A stretch of 64,000 bases of DNA from Ambrosia x helenae (taxonomy: Eukaryota > Streptophyta > Magnoliopsida > Asterales > Asteraceae), in assembly GCA_030844895.1 (NCBI GenBank), contig JAUTDX010000063.1:310001-374000 (forward strand), in the 5' to 3' direction. The position numbers and the translations under genes are program-made. Below the pieces are notes generated by a model. The model was not told the origin of the DNA and did no database searches. It saw only the letters and a list, made by a program, of their open reading frames with translations. Of the stretch, positions 10,520 to 21,356 are shown piece by piece (the stretch's first letter is position 1; every line of letters starts with the position of its first letter).

Positions 10520-11445
10520 TGAAGAAACAATAAGTATCACGGTGATTATCACTAATCCCCGTGTGGTTTATACCTACGTAACGTCAGGAATAATCCTTTA
10601 CCCAAACCTCTAGGTCTAACCCGTATAAGAAATAAGGAGTGAGTGTGTGTGTGTGTTGAGTAAGTAACGACACAAGATGTAAGTGGTTCGGTCGGAGTTG
10701 ACCTACGTCCACTGTAACCAGCCGGAATATTATTAATGATCAAGTACTACAAGAGACTAGTGTTAGGTTACAATGAATAATTTCGGATTTCCTTCAAGGA
10801 GATGACTATCTTTATTTATAGGCGAACTCGTGGGCCTAATAGAGAGGCCCATGAGAAGTTGTCCCCACTTGGGCCTGGTCAAGGCCCAAGTCCAGACTCT
10901 TCAGTAAAATGGCGGGAAAAGGCGGATCACTGTGGATGACGTCAGGCTGCAGCATGATCGTTGCTCGAGGCGGACACGTGGCAGCATCCGACTGGTGAAC
11001 AGCGGCCTTACCCTGGCTACAGTTGTTGACCATGCCTCTGCCACCTGACTTGACGTCCAACAGTAGCAGAGGATGTCTGCTGATTACTGTTGACGACAGC
11101 ATGGTGGAAGCGTGGGCACAGTGATGTCGCCGTTCCTGTCAGTAGTGGTTGTACCAACCCTGCCACTTGTCACATTCCCATTGGCGCGTACTCTGTCAGG
11201 GACCCTGCTGAATCTTCCTTTTGTGATCTCCTGTACCTCGTACCGAAAGTAGTAAGGAAAGATTCTGCGCGTGAGTGTACACGCTTATCAATTGCTGTGT
11301 ATTACTTATCACTTGGCGACCTTACGCGCTGGCTTGCTCTTTGCCTTGCCAGCGCTGCGGAGGGAACATGGCGCCAGGATTCCGGTTTATGGGGATAGGG
11401 ACGCCACGTCCCTCTAGATTAGGCTTCTTATCCCTTCAATATGCA
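10520..11445 (-). repeat. 5' LTR of the Tat element
   Basis: The plus strand starts with tgaagaaac next to the primer binding site and ends with ca at 11445 (atgca) or possibly 11438. A TATA box on the minus strand (TATAAATA, 10813-10820) places U3 on the right. U3 holds a full TGACGTCA palindrome (10937-10944) and ACACGTGGC (about 10973), bZIP-type sites. A short GT microsatellite (about 10640) lies in R/U5. The partner LTR lies outside the window, so the outer end and target duplication could not be verified. Confidence 0.78.
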
Positions 11446-11984
11446 AAAAAAAAAAAGTTTGGCGTAAAAAAATGTATGATTCAGAATGGTTATTTAAGTT
11501 TTCAAACTGGCATTTGGTTCTCATTGTTGCTTGTTTTTTTTCTTCATATAAACACTCAAAAGCCACATTGATACTACATAACTAAGCCATTTTAAGGCTA
11601 CACGATGTGGTCAAGCTTTAGAGGAGGGCATGAACCGACCGTGGATTCACTTCACCCAACCTTCTAAAATATATTTTGCATGGGGTGGTGGTGGAGTGGA
11701 CGGTCGGTGGATGGCCTCCATGTCACCGTGAATTTATTAATTAAATTCTTTTTAAAACTTAAAATAATATATCTACACTAAACATAATATTAAACAGTAT
11801 ATTACAAATAAAAAACATTACATTATATAAACATTAACAAACCTAAAATAATCATATAAAACATAAATTAAACCTAAACTAAAACCTAATCTAAGTGCCC
11901 CTGGATCATTTGCCAAACCGATAAATGAAGAAACTCACTGTGTCTCCGAAACTCGTACTTGATCTTGGTGAGATTAACCACTTC
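11446..11984. other. Intergenic, no gene seen
   Basis: An A-run directly after the LTR is followed by AT-rich sequence. A modest GC-rich patch (11640-11720, ggtggtggtgg) has no coding frame. No gene or clear element ends were recognised. Confidence 0.6.
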
Positions 11985-13250
11985 AAAAACCAATTAATTT
12001 GTTTTGCAAATACTTATATATAAGTTTATATCTGAGAATATTGTTACAAAATTGCATTCGATCCCAAATTCGTAAAGTTTATTAAAGATATTTACAATAA
12101 ATGAAAATACTAATGTTATTATTATTAATTTAAATATCGTATATATTTTAGGAAAGTGATAATCAGATTTTCTTTATATTAATGATTACCTTAAATATCG
12201 TGTTTATCATAGGAAATTGTTAACCAAAGTTAAATAAAAAGTTTCAATCAATTACTAATATCTTGCCAATTGAATGATTGATTTGGTTAGCATTTATTAA
12301 CAATTGAACGAGGGTCAATTTAAATGAACACATTCATCTCTTCAAATTACCATTTAACACAATTATTGCATGATTGATTTTGTTAGCATTTATCGACTTT
12401 CTTGTAATTTTTGTAAAAATAATATAATATATTTTTTTTTCAAAAATTATAAAACAAACAGAGAAAAAAATATGAAACCTAGCATTGTTAATATGTATAT
12501 TTTGGGAAACACTTTTTATTAATAAATATATGTAAATATTATATATCTTCTTACAATTATAGGAAGAATGTTATTACTATTCTTTTATTTGATGATGGAC
12601 AAAGGAACACTAATATAAAATGATAGGCTTGGTAATAATAATAAGTCTTGCATGACACATATGGTTCGAATCGAATATCGAAAAACAATTAATTTGTTTT
12701 GGAAATACTTAATATCCGAGAATATTGTTCCAATATTGAATTCCATCCCAAATTCGTGAATTTTCAATTAAAGATATTTAAATGAAGGAAAAAGATTAAA
12801 TACAAACAACTTTTTCGGTACGAACTGTACGAACTGAAGGAAAAAACACGCGGAGCATGTATAACTAGAGTAATTATATAATTACTCTAGTTATATAACT
12901 AGAGTTATTATATATAATTACTCTAGTTATACACGCCCCACATGTTTTTTTCTCCAGTTCGTACCAAAAAGTTGTTTGTACGTTAACCTACCCCTTTAAA
13001 TGAATATATTAATATTATTATTAATTTAATTATCGTATATATTTTTGGAAACTGTTAATCAAAGTTAAATTATATTAATTATTAACTTAAATATCGTGTT
13101 TATCGTAGGAAATTGTTGACCAAAGTTAAATTAAAAAGTTCAATCAGTTACTAATTTATCGACAATTGAATGATTGATTTCGTTAGCATTTATTGAAAAT
13201 TGAATGAGAGTCTATGTGAATGAATACATTAATCTCTTCAAATAAGTTCA
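11985..13250. repeat. Diverged direct duplication (about 370 bp units)
   Basis: The segment 11987-12355 recurs at about 12676-13245: shared blocks include caattaatttgttttg, gatcccaaattcgt or its variant, aaatatcgtgtttatc, ggaaattgtt and cattaatctcttcaaat. The second copy is longer because a MITE (12787-12994) sits inside it. No coding potential is seen. Confidence 0.8.
12787..12994. mobile_element. Palindromic MITE copy 1, 10-bp target duplication
   Basis: The target duplication tttaaatgaa lies at 12777-12786 and 12995-13004. The terminal inverted repeats share acaaacaactttttN(g)gtacgaactg. The inner part is a long palindrome of ataactagagtaattatat blocks, so nearly the whole element can fold back. 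The 10-bp duplication suggests a Mutator-type mobiliser (inference). The first copy of the surrounding duplication lacks the insert and serves as an empty site. Confidence 0.85.
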
Positions 13251-13610
13251 ATCAGTTACTATATATCGTAAATTTAAAAAAGGAAGCATTTTAATGTCAA
13301 TAACAATATTTCCATAAAATTCTTAATAAATAACATTAAAACTCATACAATCTCACTAACACTTATTAATTGCAAAATCATAATTTAAATTTCAAATTAA
13401 TGACATTTGCTTGTGCAACCTTAGAAATAAACACCATGTGCTGGTTTGAACACCATTTGAAAACACAATATTCGCTAATGGAAATATCTTCTGATTGAAG
13501 CAAATCAGGCCATCTGACCACAATAAACCTTCACAAAATAATTATGTATAGAATAAATTAGAATGTTTAACTAATTATAAAATAAGAATATTGTAAACAT
13601 ATATCTTGAA

Positions 13611-14328
13611 TAGGGCTGTTCAAATCGTTCGCTGTTCGTGGATCGCTCGTCGCTCGTTCGGAAAATGCTCGAAAAATGCTTGCTCGATCTTCCGCTCGGT
13701 TGTATATGAGCCGATCGGCTTGGTTCGGTTTGTAAATAAACCAAGAACGAGCAAAGGTACACTCGACTCGGTTCGGCTCGAATAAATTTTTATTTATTTA
13801 ATAATAAATATACACACAATTTACAGATAAATTTATGGCTTTATATATAAGATTCTAATGGATTTCACTCAGTATATGCAAACAAAATATAACCAGCCCA
13901 CTTAACCCAATAAAAAAATTAACACTAGATTTAATAGTAAAACAATAAGTCATGAGGTGTCAGTCTTGACTTTTTTATGTTATTAGTCGTCCATCGCTAA
14001 TTGTCGCTTGATATCACACTTACGTCACAATGCAACAACTGTTCTCTGACGTATGCTCATCATCTCACCAGCCTCAATCTAAGCCTCATCCTTGGACATT
14101 TCGACCTTAGTTGTCACCCGACAATGAAAACATCGAAGAAAACATCTCAATTTTATGATCGTCCATATTATTCTCCGCTCAATTCTCGCTCGGCGATCGC
14201 TCGGAAAATTTGCGCTCGAAGAATGCTCGTTCGGTTTTTGGCTCGATTGTAAACAAGCCGTTCCGCTCGGTTCGGTTTGTAAACAAGCCAAGCACCTCTC
14301 GGATCGGCTCGGCTCGTGAATTGCCCTA
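13611..14328. mobile_element. hAT-type MITE with 8-bp target duplication
   Basis: The perfect target duplication atcttgaa lies at 13603-13610 and 14329-14336. Termini are tagggctgttca and its inverted partner tgaattgcccta. Subterminal zones are packed with gctcg/ggttcggttt motifs at both ends (13620-13790, 14165-14320), a known layout for hAT transposase binding. There is no transposase frame, so it is non-autonomous (718 bp). Confidence 0.93.
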
Positions 14329-14336
14329 ATCTTGAA

Positions 14337-15180
14337 TATGCAAATAAAAAACCTAATGACTTGAGAAACAATTTCTACACGAACCGGAACTGACCAAGCG
14401 TAGCCATTCATAAATTTAATCTTGATTTTCATTGATTCATTTAAGTTGGCCAATTCAGCAATCGTATTAGGAATTATCTACAGAGTAATCAGAAATACAA
14501 AAATCGGTATTTCAAGTCATAAACGACTATCAAAGCAGCGCTGGTTAAAATTAAAAGTCATCAACTATCAATTGTATACATTAAACAAAAACAAAAATCA
14601 AACAATGAAATCGAATATGATGAACGTACCAAAAAGATCGATCCACGTTATTGAGGTTTAAAACATTATGAAAAGTTCCGGATATTGACAAACAAAAAAT
14701 TTGATTAACAATAAAAATCAAGTAAAACATAATAATATGAATCAACATTATAACAATATGATCGATCATTACTTTGATAAAATTGAATGATTATATACGA
14801 TGGAAGATTTTGAATCGGTTTTGGAGAAACAAAAGCTTATGAAAATGAAGGAGGAGGATAGAAAACTTTTTTAGGAAACATAGGAGAGTTACTTTTGGAG
14901 AATGAAAAAAAAAAACGGTTTATATAAGATACATCCGGAGCTCTATTTTTTAGTTGGATCCTATGTGGACACTCTATAAGGTCTCTATTCAACCCGAGTG
15001 TATTCTTTTATTATATAGATAGATATCATAAATAGGTATTGAATCCATTACCTTTCTATTTATCTAAACAAGTAAAGGATTTTCTCTCTACCACGCTGTC
15101 ATAAATAATTACTATATATTTTATGGCATTAGCCTTTGAGTTGCAAATTATTTCTCCATACAAAACTATCAGCTCCATAA
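14337..15180. other. Intergenic, no gene seen
   Basis: AT-rich sequence with short runs. No reading frame with recognisable content and no transposon ends could be defined. Confidence 0.6.
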
Positions 15181-15399
15181 GAACGAACACAGTGAAGCGC
15201 GAATTTTCACGCCCTCCAACTTTGTGATTGGCTGAGAAAAAGGAACCGGTTTCGCGCTCCTCTTCCATGCGAAATTTTTCACACCACAAGCCAAAAACCA
15301 CCTTTAGCGCCTGGTTAATGGAGGGGGGTGTATCAGCGCGAAACAGGTGCCAAAATGCCCCATTTAGCGCCCAAAAACAACACACCACTACGGATACTC
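15181..15399. mobile_element. Tourist-like (PIF/Harbinger) MITE upstream of GIF1
   Basis: It is flanked by TAA at 15178-15180 and 15400-15402, the usual 3-bp PIF/Harbinger target site. The right terminus (ccactacggatactc) matches the pattern of the right terminus of the 32774-34679 PIF element (ccactacacatgttc). The left terminus gaacgaacacagtg is a weaker inverted match. It is 219 bp, relatively GC-rich with several gcgc blocks, and ends about 190 bp before the GIF1 TATA box. Confidence 0.65.
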
Positions 15400-15590
15400 T
15401 AAATGACTATCTTACCTCTTAACAATTTACAAAAATGTAAATAAAATATAAATATACTTAAATTTTTATTTTATTACAATTAAAGGATGCCATAGAGTTG
15501 CAGTTTTCATGGTGATTTGAACTAGAAAGAATCAAAAACCCTAATTTAAATTTGGTGACACCCTCTTTCATCCTACCACCACCAGCTGCA

Positions 15591-15597
15591 TATATAG
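15591..15597 (+). promoter_or_regulatory. TATA box of GIF1
   Basis: Tatatag lies about 375 nt upstream of the ATG at 15969. The leader between them is rich in pyrimidines and then ga repeats (agagagag near 15870 and 15915), common in plant 5' UTRs. Confidence 0.65.
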
Positions 15598-15968
15598 CCA
15601 AAGATTGTAGTACACTGAGAAAAGCCTGCTGCCTTTTTTGTTTTCTTTTATCTTTACCTTCCATCTATCTATCTATCCATCATTTCATATCAATACATAG
15701 TCTCCAAGGGGGCTTCAAAAGACCCCATTCAGTCTTTGCAACCAAACAACTGGAGCCAACCCTGTGTTTTTGAGTTTCAACTCCGACCACAAAGAAACAC
15801 AGTGGAGCCCCTTTCTCTCTCTCATTTTCATCATCTTTCCTTTGCCTTCTCCTGCTTCCTATCCATCTTAGAGAGAGAAAGACACCCATCCACATATACA
15901 TATAGTGATATATAGAGAGAGAAGGGGTGCAAGGGAGTTTATATATATCAAATATATATATATTTATA

Positions 15969-18526
15969 ATGCAGCAGCACCTGATGCAGATGCAGCCCAT
16001 GATGGCAGCCTATTATCCCACCAACAACGTCACTACTGATCATATTCAACAGGTTTTAATTTCTTCCGCCTTATGTTTCAACCTTTTACACAATATATAG
16101 AATCTTGTGTGTCTTGTTGTTTGGTGGTTTTGTTTTACTTTATTATAAATCTTTTTATGCTCACTTTTTTTTGGCTTTTGCCTGCCTTTTCCCTGCTTGT
16201 TTCTTCATCTGCAACAAGTTTCCTGTATACATAATAGACCTTATTAGTTATTATTACGTGTATTTGCAATTTACTGCTGTACTTTATATGCAAAAGTCTT
16301 CATCTTGCATCATCTGCACAATACTGATCATAATAATAACTCCTGCAACAACATATGTCTGCTACATCTTCCACCCTTTGACTACTAGAATATACCCTCT
16401 TTGCTGTGATATTTTGTTATATATAATCTTTAGATATATTTCTTTTTTGTTATATAGGAGAATATTTATACAAGTCTTGAACTTTACATACCTTTTGTGT
16501 TTCTTTTTTACCCGGCACAGATAACAAGATTTTGAACCCAACCCAAAAATATTGTGACATGACCAAGCTAGTATCAGTTTATTATTTACAATATAAGCAC
16601 TAAATAATCGTTATGCACACCCTCAAAACTGTTATTATTCTTACAAAAAAAAAAGTTAGCTAATGTTTTTAATGATAATCTTACGTGGGTTCTTTAGGGT
16701 TTCATTTAGGGTTTTGGGTATGATTTTGGAGAAAAATATACTAGTATCTACGTTATTTTTTTAAACATTTGGAAAGGTCGAAATGCACCAGACCTGTTAC
16801 AAATCAGTGAGATACAGGTTATCAGATTAAAACTGTCCAAATTCCATAAAGTTGGATTTCAATTCCTATATTTTTGTGATTGTATGGAGTCTATGTATGT
16901 ATGTGTGTATCTTTATTTTTATTTAATGAAGTAAACATATTTTTTTAGTTTATTTTGGAATTTCATCTGCATGTGCAGGTTGGGAATTAAAGAAAGTGTT
17001 AGCAAAGATTCTTTGTGCTTGTGTATTTTATTAGTTCCTTTGATTCATTTGTTGTCTTTTGTGGTCTAGGCATCTTATTGGCAGATTTCATTACGCAAAT
17101 CAAGATTAGATTATTATTATATCTAATTCCTTGTTCTTTGCACATGAGTTGGATACCATTCACGCTTAAGTCCCTAGTTATAAACTAACTATCTTTTGGG
17201 CTATAAAGTATACATTCTAATTTTATAATGCATGTCAGTTTTATTTAATATTTATATTATTGCTACGGGTTATTATACTTTCTGGAAGAATTTGTTTTAT
17301 TTTTATTAAGCATTAGTTTTCTTTCGTGTAGTACTTGGATGAAAATAAGTCTCTGATCTTGAAGATTGTTGAGAGCCAAAACTCAGGGAAAATGGCTGAA
17401 TGCGCAGAGTGAGTATTTACATTAATGCTGATCACTTCTATTTATCAGTGATTTTAAAGTTAATATTTAAATAATATAAATTTTGCATAAACATTTCAAT
17501 AGTCCTAGCTAGTTTTGTGTTATATTTTATGATAGGACTTTGTTTATTCAAAACTTGAAATGATATGTAGACCCCCTCCTGGACATGTACATATGTTGTG
17601 TGATGCTAAAAGTACCCCTTATATATAACGTACCACACATATGAGTAAAAGTAAAGGTAACAGGACTAATTTAATACAAGGAAAAATTTACATTTATTCA
17701 CTTAGTAAAAACGATAGGAGGGCACCTTTTAACACAATTAATCAATACACATGTGCTGCTAAACGCACCCCTTACGTTAAACGTCCCCACGGGTAAATCC
17801 CCTCTCTCGCAAATTTGGTGGGCCCCTATCCGCATTAAAAAATAATTTTCCTCTCACATGAGAGGTCGCGTTTAATACATAGGGGTACGTTCGGACACAC
17901 CTATAATACAAATATACTTTAAAACTTGGTGGCTTGATATTGTTTGATAATGACAGACATCAGGCCAAGCTTCAGAGGAACCTAATGTACCTTGCTGCAA
18001 TTGCTGATTCTCAACCTCAAGCACCTAGTCTTCATTCTCAGGTTAAACTCGTAATATTCTTCAATTGTGGCTGTATCCATTCATCAATAATAATTGCACA
18101 CCAATCAGTAATTAACAACTAACAAGTGTACTATGATCATATGACTCAGTATCCTCAAGGTGGGCTAATGCAGCAGGGTGGAAGCCACTACATGCAGCAG
18201 GCACAACAGATGTCACCACAAGCACTCATGGCTGCACGTTCTAACATGATGTACAGTCAGCAGCAGTACTCTTCTCTACAGCAGCAGCAAGCTATGCATA
18301 GCCATCTGGGCATGAGTTCTGGAACTGGAGCCAGTGGGCTTCACATGCTGCAGACCGACAACAGCGCGGGTGTCAGTGGGCCCATTTAAGTGGAGGGTTC
18401 CCTGACTTTGGTCGTAAGCAAGATATTGGTCACAATGGTGAGGGAAGGGGAGGGGCTGGTGGTAGCTCGGGCGGTGGCGATGGCGGCGAGACGCTCTACT
18501 TGAAGTCTCCGGACAAAGGTAACTGA
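15969..18526 (+). CDS. GIF1: GRF-interacting factor 1 / ANGUSTIFOLIA3-type co-activator
   Basis: This is an SSXT/SYT-domain transcription co-activator that partners GROWTH-REGULATING FACTORs and SWI/SNF remodellers to promote leaf cell proliferation (family knowledge). Exons: 15969-16052, 17332-17408, 17957-18041 and 18150 onward; all introns are GT-AG. The N-terminus starts MQQHLMQMQPMMA and the SSXT helix region includes YLDENKSLILKIVESQN and RNLMYLAAIADSQP. The C-terminal half is rich in Gln/Met, then Gly. The exon 4 acceptor is placed at 18149, which keeps phase; an AG at 18125-18126 would break it. In exon 4 the frame stops at TAA 18387-18389, but the typical Gly-rich tail ending GGETLYLK continues in another frame to TGA at 18524-18526. 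So one base appears lost near 18385-18395. About 160 residues are encoded as written, against about 205 expected. Confidence 0.93.
17753..17905. mobile_element. Small inverted-repeat element in GIF1 intron 2
   Basis: Termini of about 30 bp are inverted relatives: left gtgctgctaaacgcacccct, right (reverse complement) gtgtgtccgaacgtacccct, both continuing into ttaaacg. About 150 bp in total, no coding. No clean target duplication was seen, so the superfamily is open. Confidence 0.5.
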
Positions 18527-19351
18527 TCATATATGTGATGTTCTTTCTATGTTGAGAGATGAATAATTTACTTTGCTTGTTGTGATGAACTTAAATTGTG
18601 GTAGCATGTAGTTTTAAAAGTTTATGGAAGTAGTTGCTTTTATTATTAGTTAAATATTTGAATATTTAATATTGTCAGGTTGACTTCAAAACTTATGATG
18701 TTGGTGTTCTTTATGTTGTGGGACACTACTAGGTAGGATAATATGGAGACCTAATGTTGTAGATTCGTAGGTGCTTTTGTTTGTGCTTTCTTTTTAGTTT
18801 ATGTTACTTTTAACATGCCACCAAGCATTGAAATATGCAAAGAATACCAACTCAACATACTTTAAAATTTTCCATTTCTGGAATTCCCTCAAATTTTATT
18901 ACATCTTAAATAATGTTAAATTTAGATGTTTGTTACAAAAATTACCATGTGGTGATGTCCAAATTATTTTTTATCATTTGTTTTAAGGATTAGGTATATG
19001 GTAAAAAGTGTTTGTGTGAAATTGTCTTCATACAGAAAGTAGACTTGGTGCACATATTCAGCTCACTACATGCGTAATTTCTTAAGAAAAATGATCAAAA
19101 GTAAAATTTGACCGAACCATTGTAAAGTCTTCCGTTCCGTTGTGGTAAATTCCCGTGAAACAAGGGTGTGACATGAGCTCTCGAAATCTCTGATTGGTTC
19201 ACCCACTAGAAAACCAACATTTGTACGCATGGGCCCGTTTTTGCTTATTTCGTATATTTGTTTAGCTTATATATTGTATCTTGGGGGGCCCTTTCTTTAC
19301 TTCACCCGAGCCCTTTTTCTTTAGGACGACCCTGAGCATGAAACCACTAGA
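18527..19351. other. GIF1 3' flank, no further gene seen
   Basis: AT-rich sequence containing the likely 3' UTR of GIF1 and its downstream flank. No additional reading frame is supported. Confidence 0.55.
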
Positions 19352-19447
19352 GCATTGCCACATGCTTCTGGTAACTAGTGTGATCTCATGAGACCTTAGG
19401 CATTGCCACATGCTTCTGGTAGCTAGTGTGATCTCATGAGACCTTAG
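19352..19447. repeat. 48-bp tandem duplication
   Basis: Gcattgccacatgcttctgg starts at 19352 and 19400, and each copy ends in catgagacctta. One mismatch (gtaactag/gtagctag) is seen, so the duplication is recent. Confidence 0.92.
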
Positions 19448-20107
19448 GCGGGTTGCTCATTGCCCAACACCATATGTAAGAGGCTAGTGAGGCTAAGTGA
19501 CCAACCCTTATTAGATGAATAGTTAAGAGCTTAATAGAACCATTCAAATGTTTTTTTAATTGGAATAAACACTTTTAATGCTGAATGATTAAAACACAAG
19601 TTTTTTTTTTATCTTCTACTTTAATATGGTTTTGGTGAGAACCAAAGCCGGCAATTAATAATTAATAAGGGCGGCGCGGGCGACGGCCTCAGACCCGAAA
19701 ATCTCGAAAGCCCGAAGTTTTTAAAAAAATTATGTATGTGTGTGTTGTAGGCTATTATAATCAATTTTTTTTAGCATTAACCCATCTAGTAAAGGCCCAA
19801 AATCACTAAATTTTTAAACCCATCAAAATAAACCAAACCCAAAATGAAATTTATACAACTTAAAAAACAATTTTGTTGCCCTATACGTGACGGTGGAAGA
19901 AATTGGAAGGGAAGGTGAGGGTCATGGGTCCAGTATCACATCAGAAGGCAGAAGGGTTTACAACTTTACAAAGGTTCCAGACTTATGGGCTTAAGGCGAC
20001 TAGCCAACATAAGCCGTCATGGGCAGGCCAACGCCAAGCAGCCAACTATCGACTACTCTCACTCACAACTGCACGTCTGCACTACGGTTTTTTTAATAAC
20101 AATTAAA
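19448..20107. other. Intergenic, no gene seen
   Basis: It contains a T run, a short GC-rich patch near 19670-19720 (gggcggcgcgggcgacgg) and a pro/gln-rich looking frame without recognisable homology. No gene is supported. Confidence 0.5.
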
Positions 20108-20281
20108 GTCGCATTATGGTTTTTTACATATGATGATCGGGTTTAACTTATTTGGGCCCAGTTTTTAGTGACCTCAGGCCCAAAACATTTTACAGTCGCA
20201 TTATGGTTTTTTACATATGATGATTGGGTTTAACTTATTTGGGCCCAATTTTGTAGTGACCTCAGGCCCAAAACTTTTTAC
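20108..20281. repeat. 87-bp tandem duplication
   Basis: Gtcgcattatggttttttac starts at 20108 and 20195. Both units run through gggtttaacttatttgggcc and end in gacctcaggcccaaaac with only a few differences. Confidence 0.92.
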
Positions 20282-20459
20282 AGTTCTCAAAGACGGCCCT
20301 GGTAAGAAGCCTAAGAAGCCATATGGCGTCGACACGTGTCTTTTAAAAAAAATTGAAGTGTATGGGCATTTTAGTCCACTAATATTCTTTCCTAAACCCC
20401 AAATCACTCTAAGTAGACACTTTTTTAGAATATATGGTTAGGGTCAATTTGTCCTACAC

Positions 20460-20670
20460 AGTGTAATAAAAATGAGAAGGGTGAGAATGATACAAAAAAA
20501 CACAATGGATCAAGAAATATAACACAATTAGTCACAAACTAAAACACAATGCCAATAAATATAGCACAATGTCGAGTAAAAAAGACACAATGAATCACAG
20601 AAATGACACAATGATGAAAATAAAGAAAAGATACAATACAATACAACATAAAAGACACAATGACATAACA
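20460..20670 (+). repeat. Dispersed acacaatg motif cluster
   Basis: About ten occurrences of (g)acacaa(t/a), most as acacaatg, occur within 210 bp at irregular 15-35 nt steps. The region is A-rich and non-coding. It may be a decayed minisatellite. Confidence 0.6.
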
Positions 20671-20966
20671 CAAATTCTTAAAATTACATGCTAAATATCC
20701 AAAAAAATTGAAAACCTAAAAACCAAGATCGTAGGGTTCGATGAGACGATTTTAATGCTGCTTGAATGTGTTCAATCGGACTCCGTTTGATACCCTCCTA
20801 CGACTTTCTATTTTCTTTTCAGTGTGTATTTGATCCTAATCCTATATGGTTATTGTAATTTTAAACATGTTGTTCTTTGGGTACCTCAATGTGATGTAAT
20901 GATCACTAGATATACATTTATCCAGATAAAGGATTTTTGGTTATTTCAATAATTTTACAAAAGAGC

Positions 20967-21356
20967 GGGCACTTCAATTATTAGTACTTCTTTTTCTCCA
21001 TCAAAATTTTCTATCGGTTGTACCTTATCCTTTTGTTGTCCTACATTACATGTATGAAATCATAAAATTTATGTCAAGAGAAACAATAGAGGAAAAAAAA
21101 ACCATTTTACAAGTACATTAGGTGGAATAAAATTTCATGAACGTCTTTTTAGGTAAACGCTACTCTTCTTCATTATCATTGGCAAACCCTTCCAACAGAA
21201 CCTTCGCCAATCAATACATTTATCCAAAAATCTTGTTTTCTCTTTAGGTTAATCAACCAAAAGTGTGGGCACTTCAATTATTAGTATTTCTTTTTGCCCA
21301 TCAAAATTTTCTATCGGTTGTACTTTGTCCTTTTGTTGTCCTACATTACATGTAGA
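20967..21356. repeat. 90-bp direct repeats 300 bp apart
   Basis: Copies at 20967-21056 and 21267-21356 share gggcacttcaattattagta, caaaattttctatcggttgt and ccttttgttgtcctacatta with few mismatches. The sequence between is unrelated. Confidence 0.85.

Larger units (their letters stand above)
1..11445 (-). mobile_element. Tat-lineage Ty3/gypsy LTR retrotransposon, 3' end outside window
   Basis: The element reads on the minus strand. In element order: 5' LTR (11445 to 10520), primer binding site (10518 to 10501), gag-protease, RT-RNase H with a second RNase H, integrase (ending 5070), a repeat array, and then a gene in the opposite orientation (1121-4373). A second RNase H and an extra opposite-strand gene downstream of integrase are known hallmarks of plant Tat/Grande/Ogre-type elements. 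The 3' LTR is not seen, so the element continues left of position 1 and exceeds 11.4 kb. At least four in-frame stops and one frameshift break gag-pol, so this copy cannot encode its own polyprotein. Confidence 0.9.

Noticed and set aside
16105..16524. 139-residue plus-strand frame inside GIF1 intron 1
   Set aside because: Phe/Ile/Cys-rich translation of AT-rich intron DNA with no domain.
18126..18149. Alternative exon 4 acceptor of GIF1 at aacaag
   Set aside because: It would put the exon out of phase. The AG at 18148-18149 keeps the frame and gives a sequence in line with the family.
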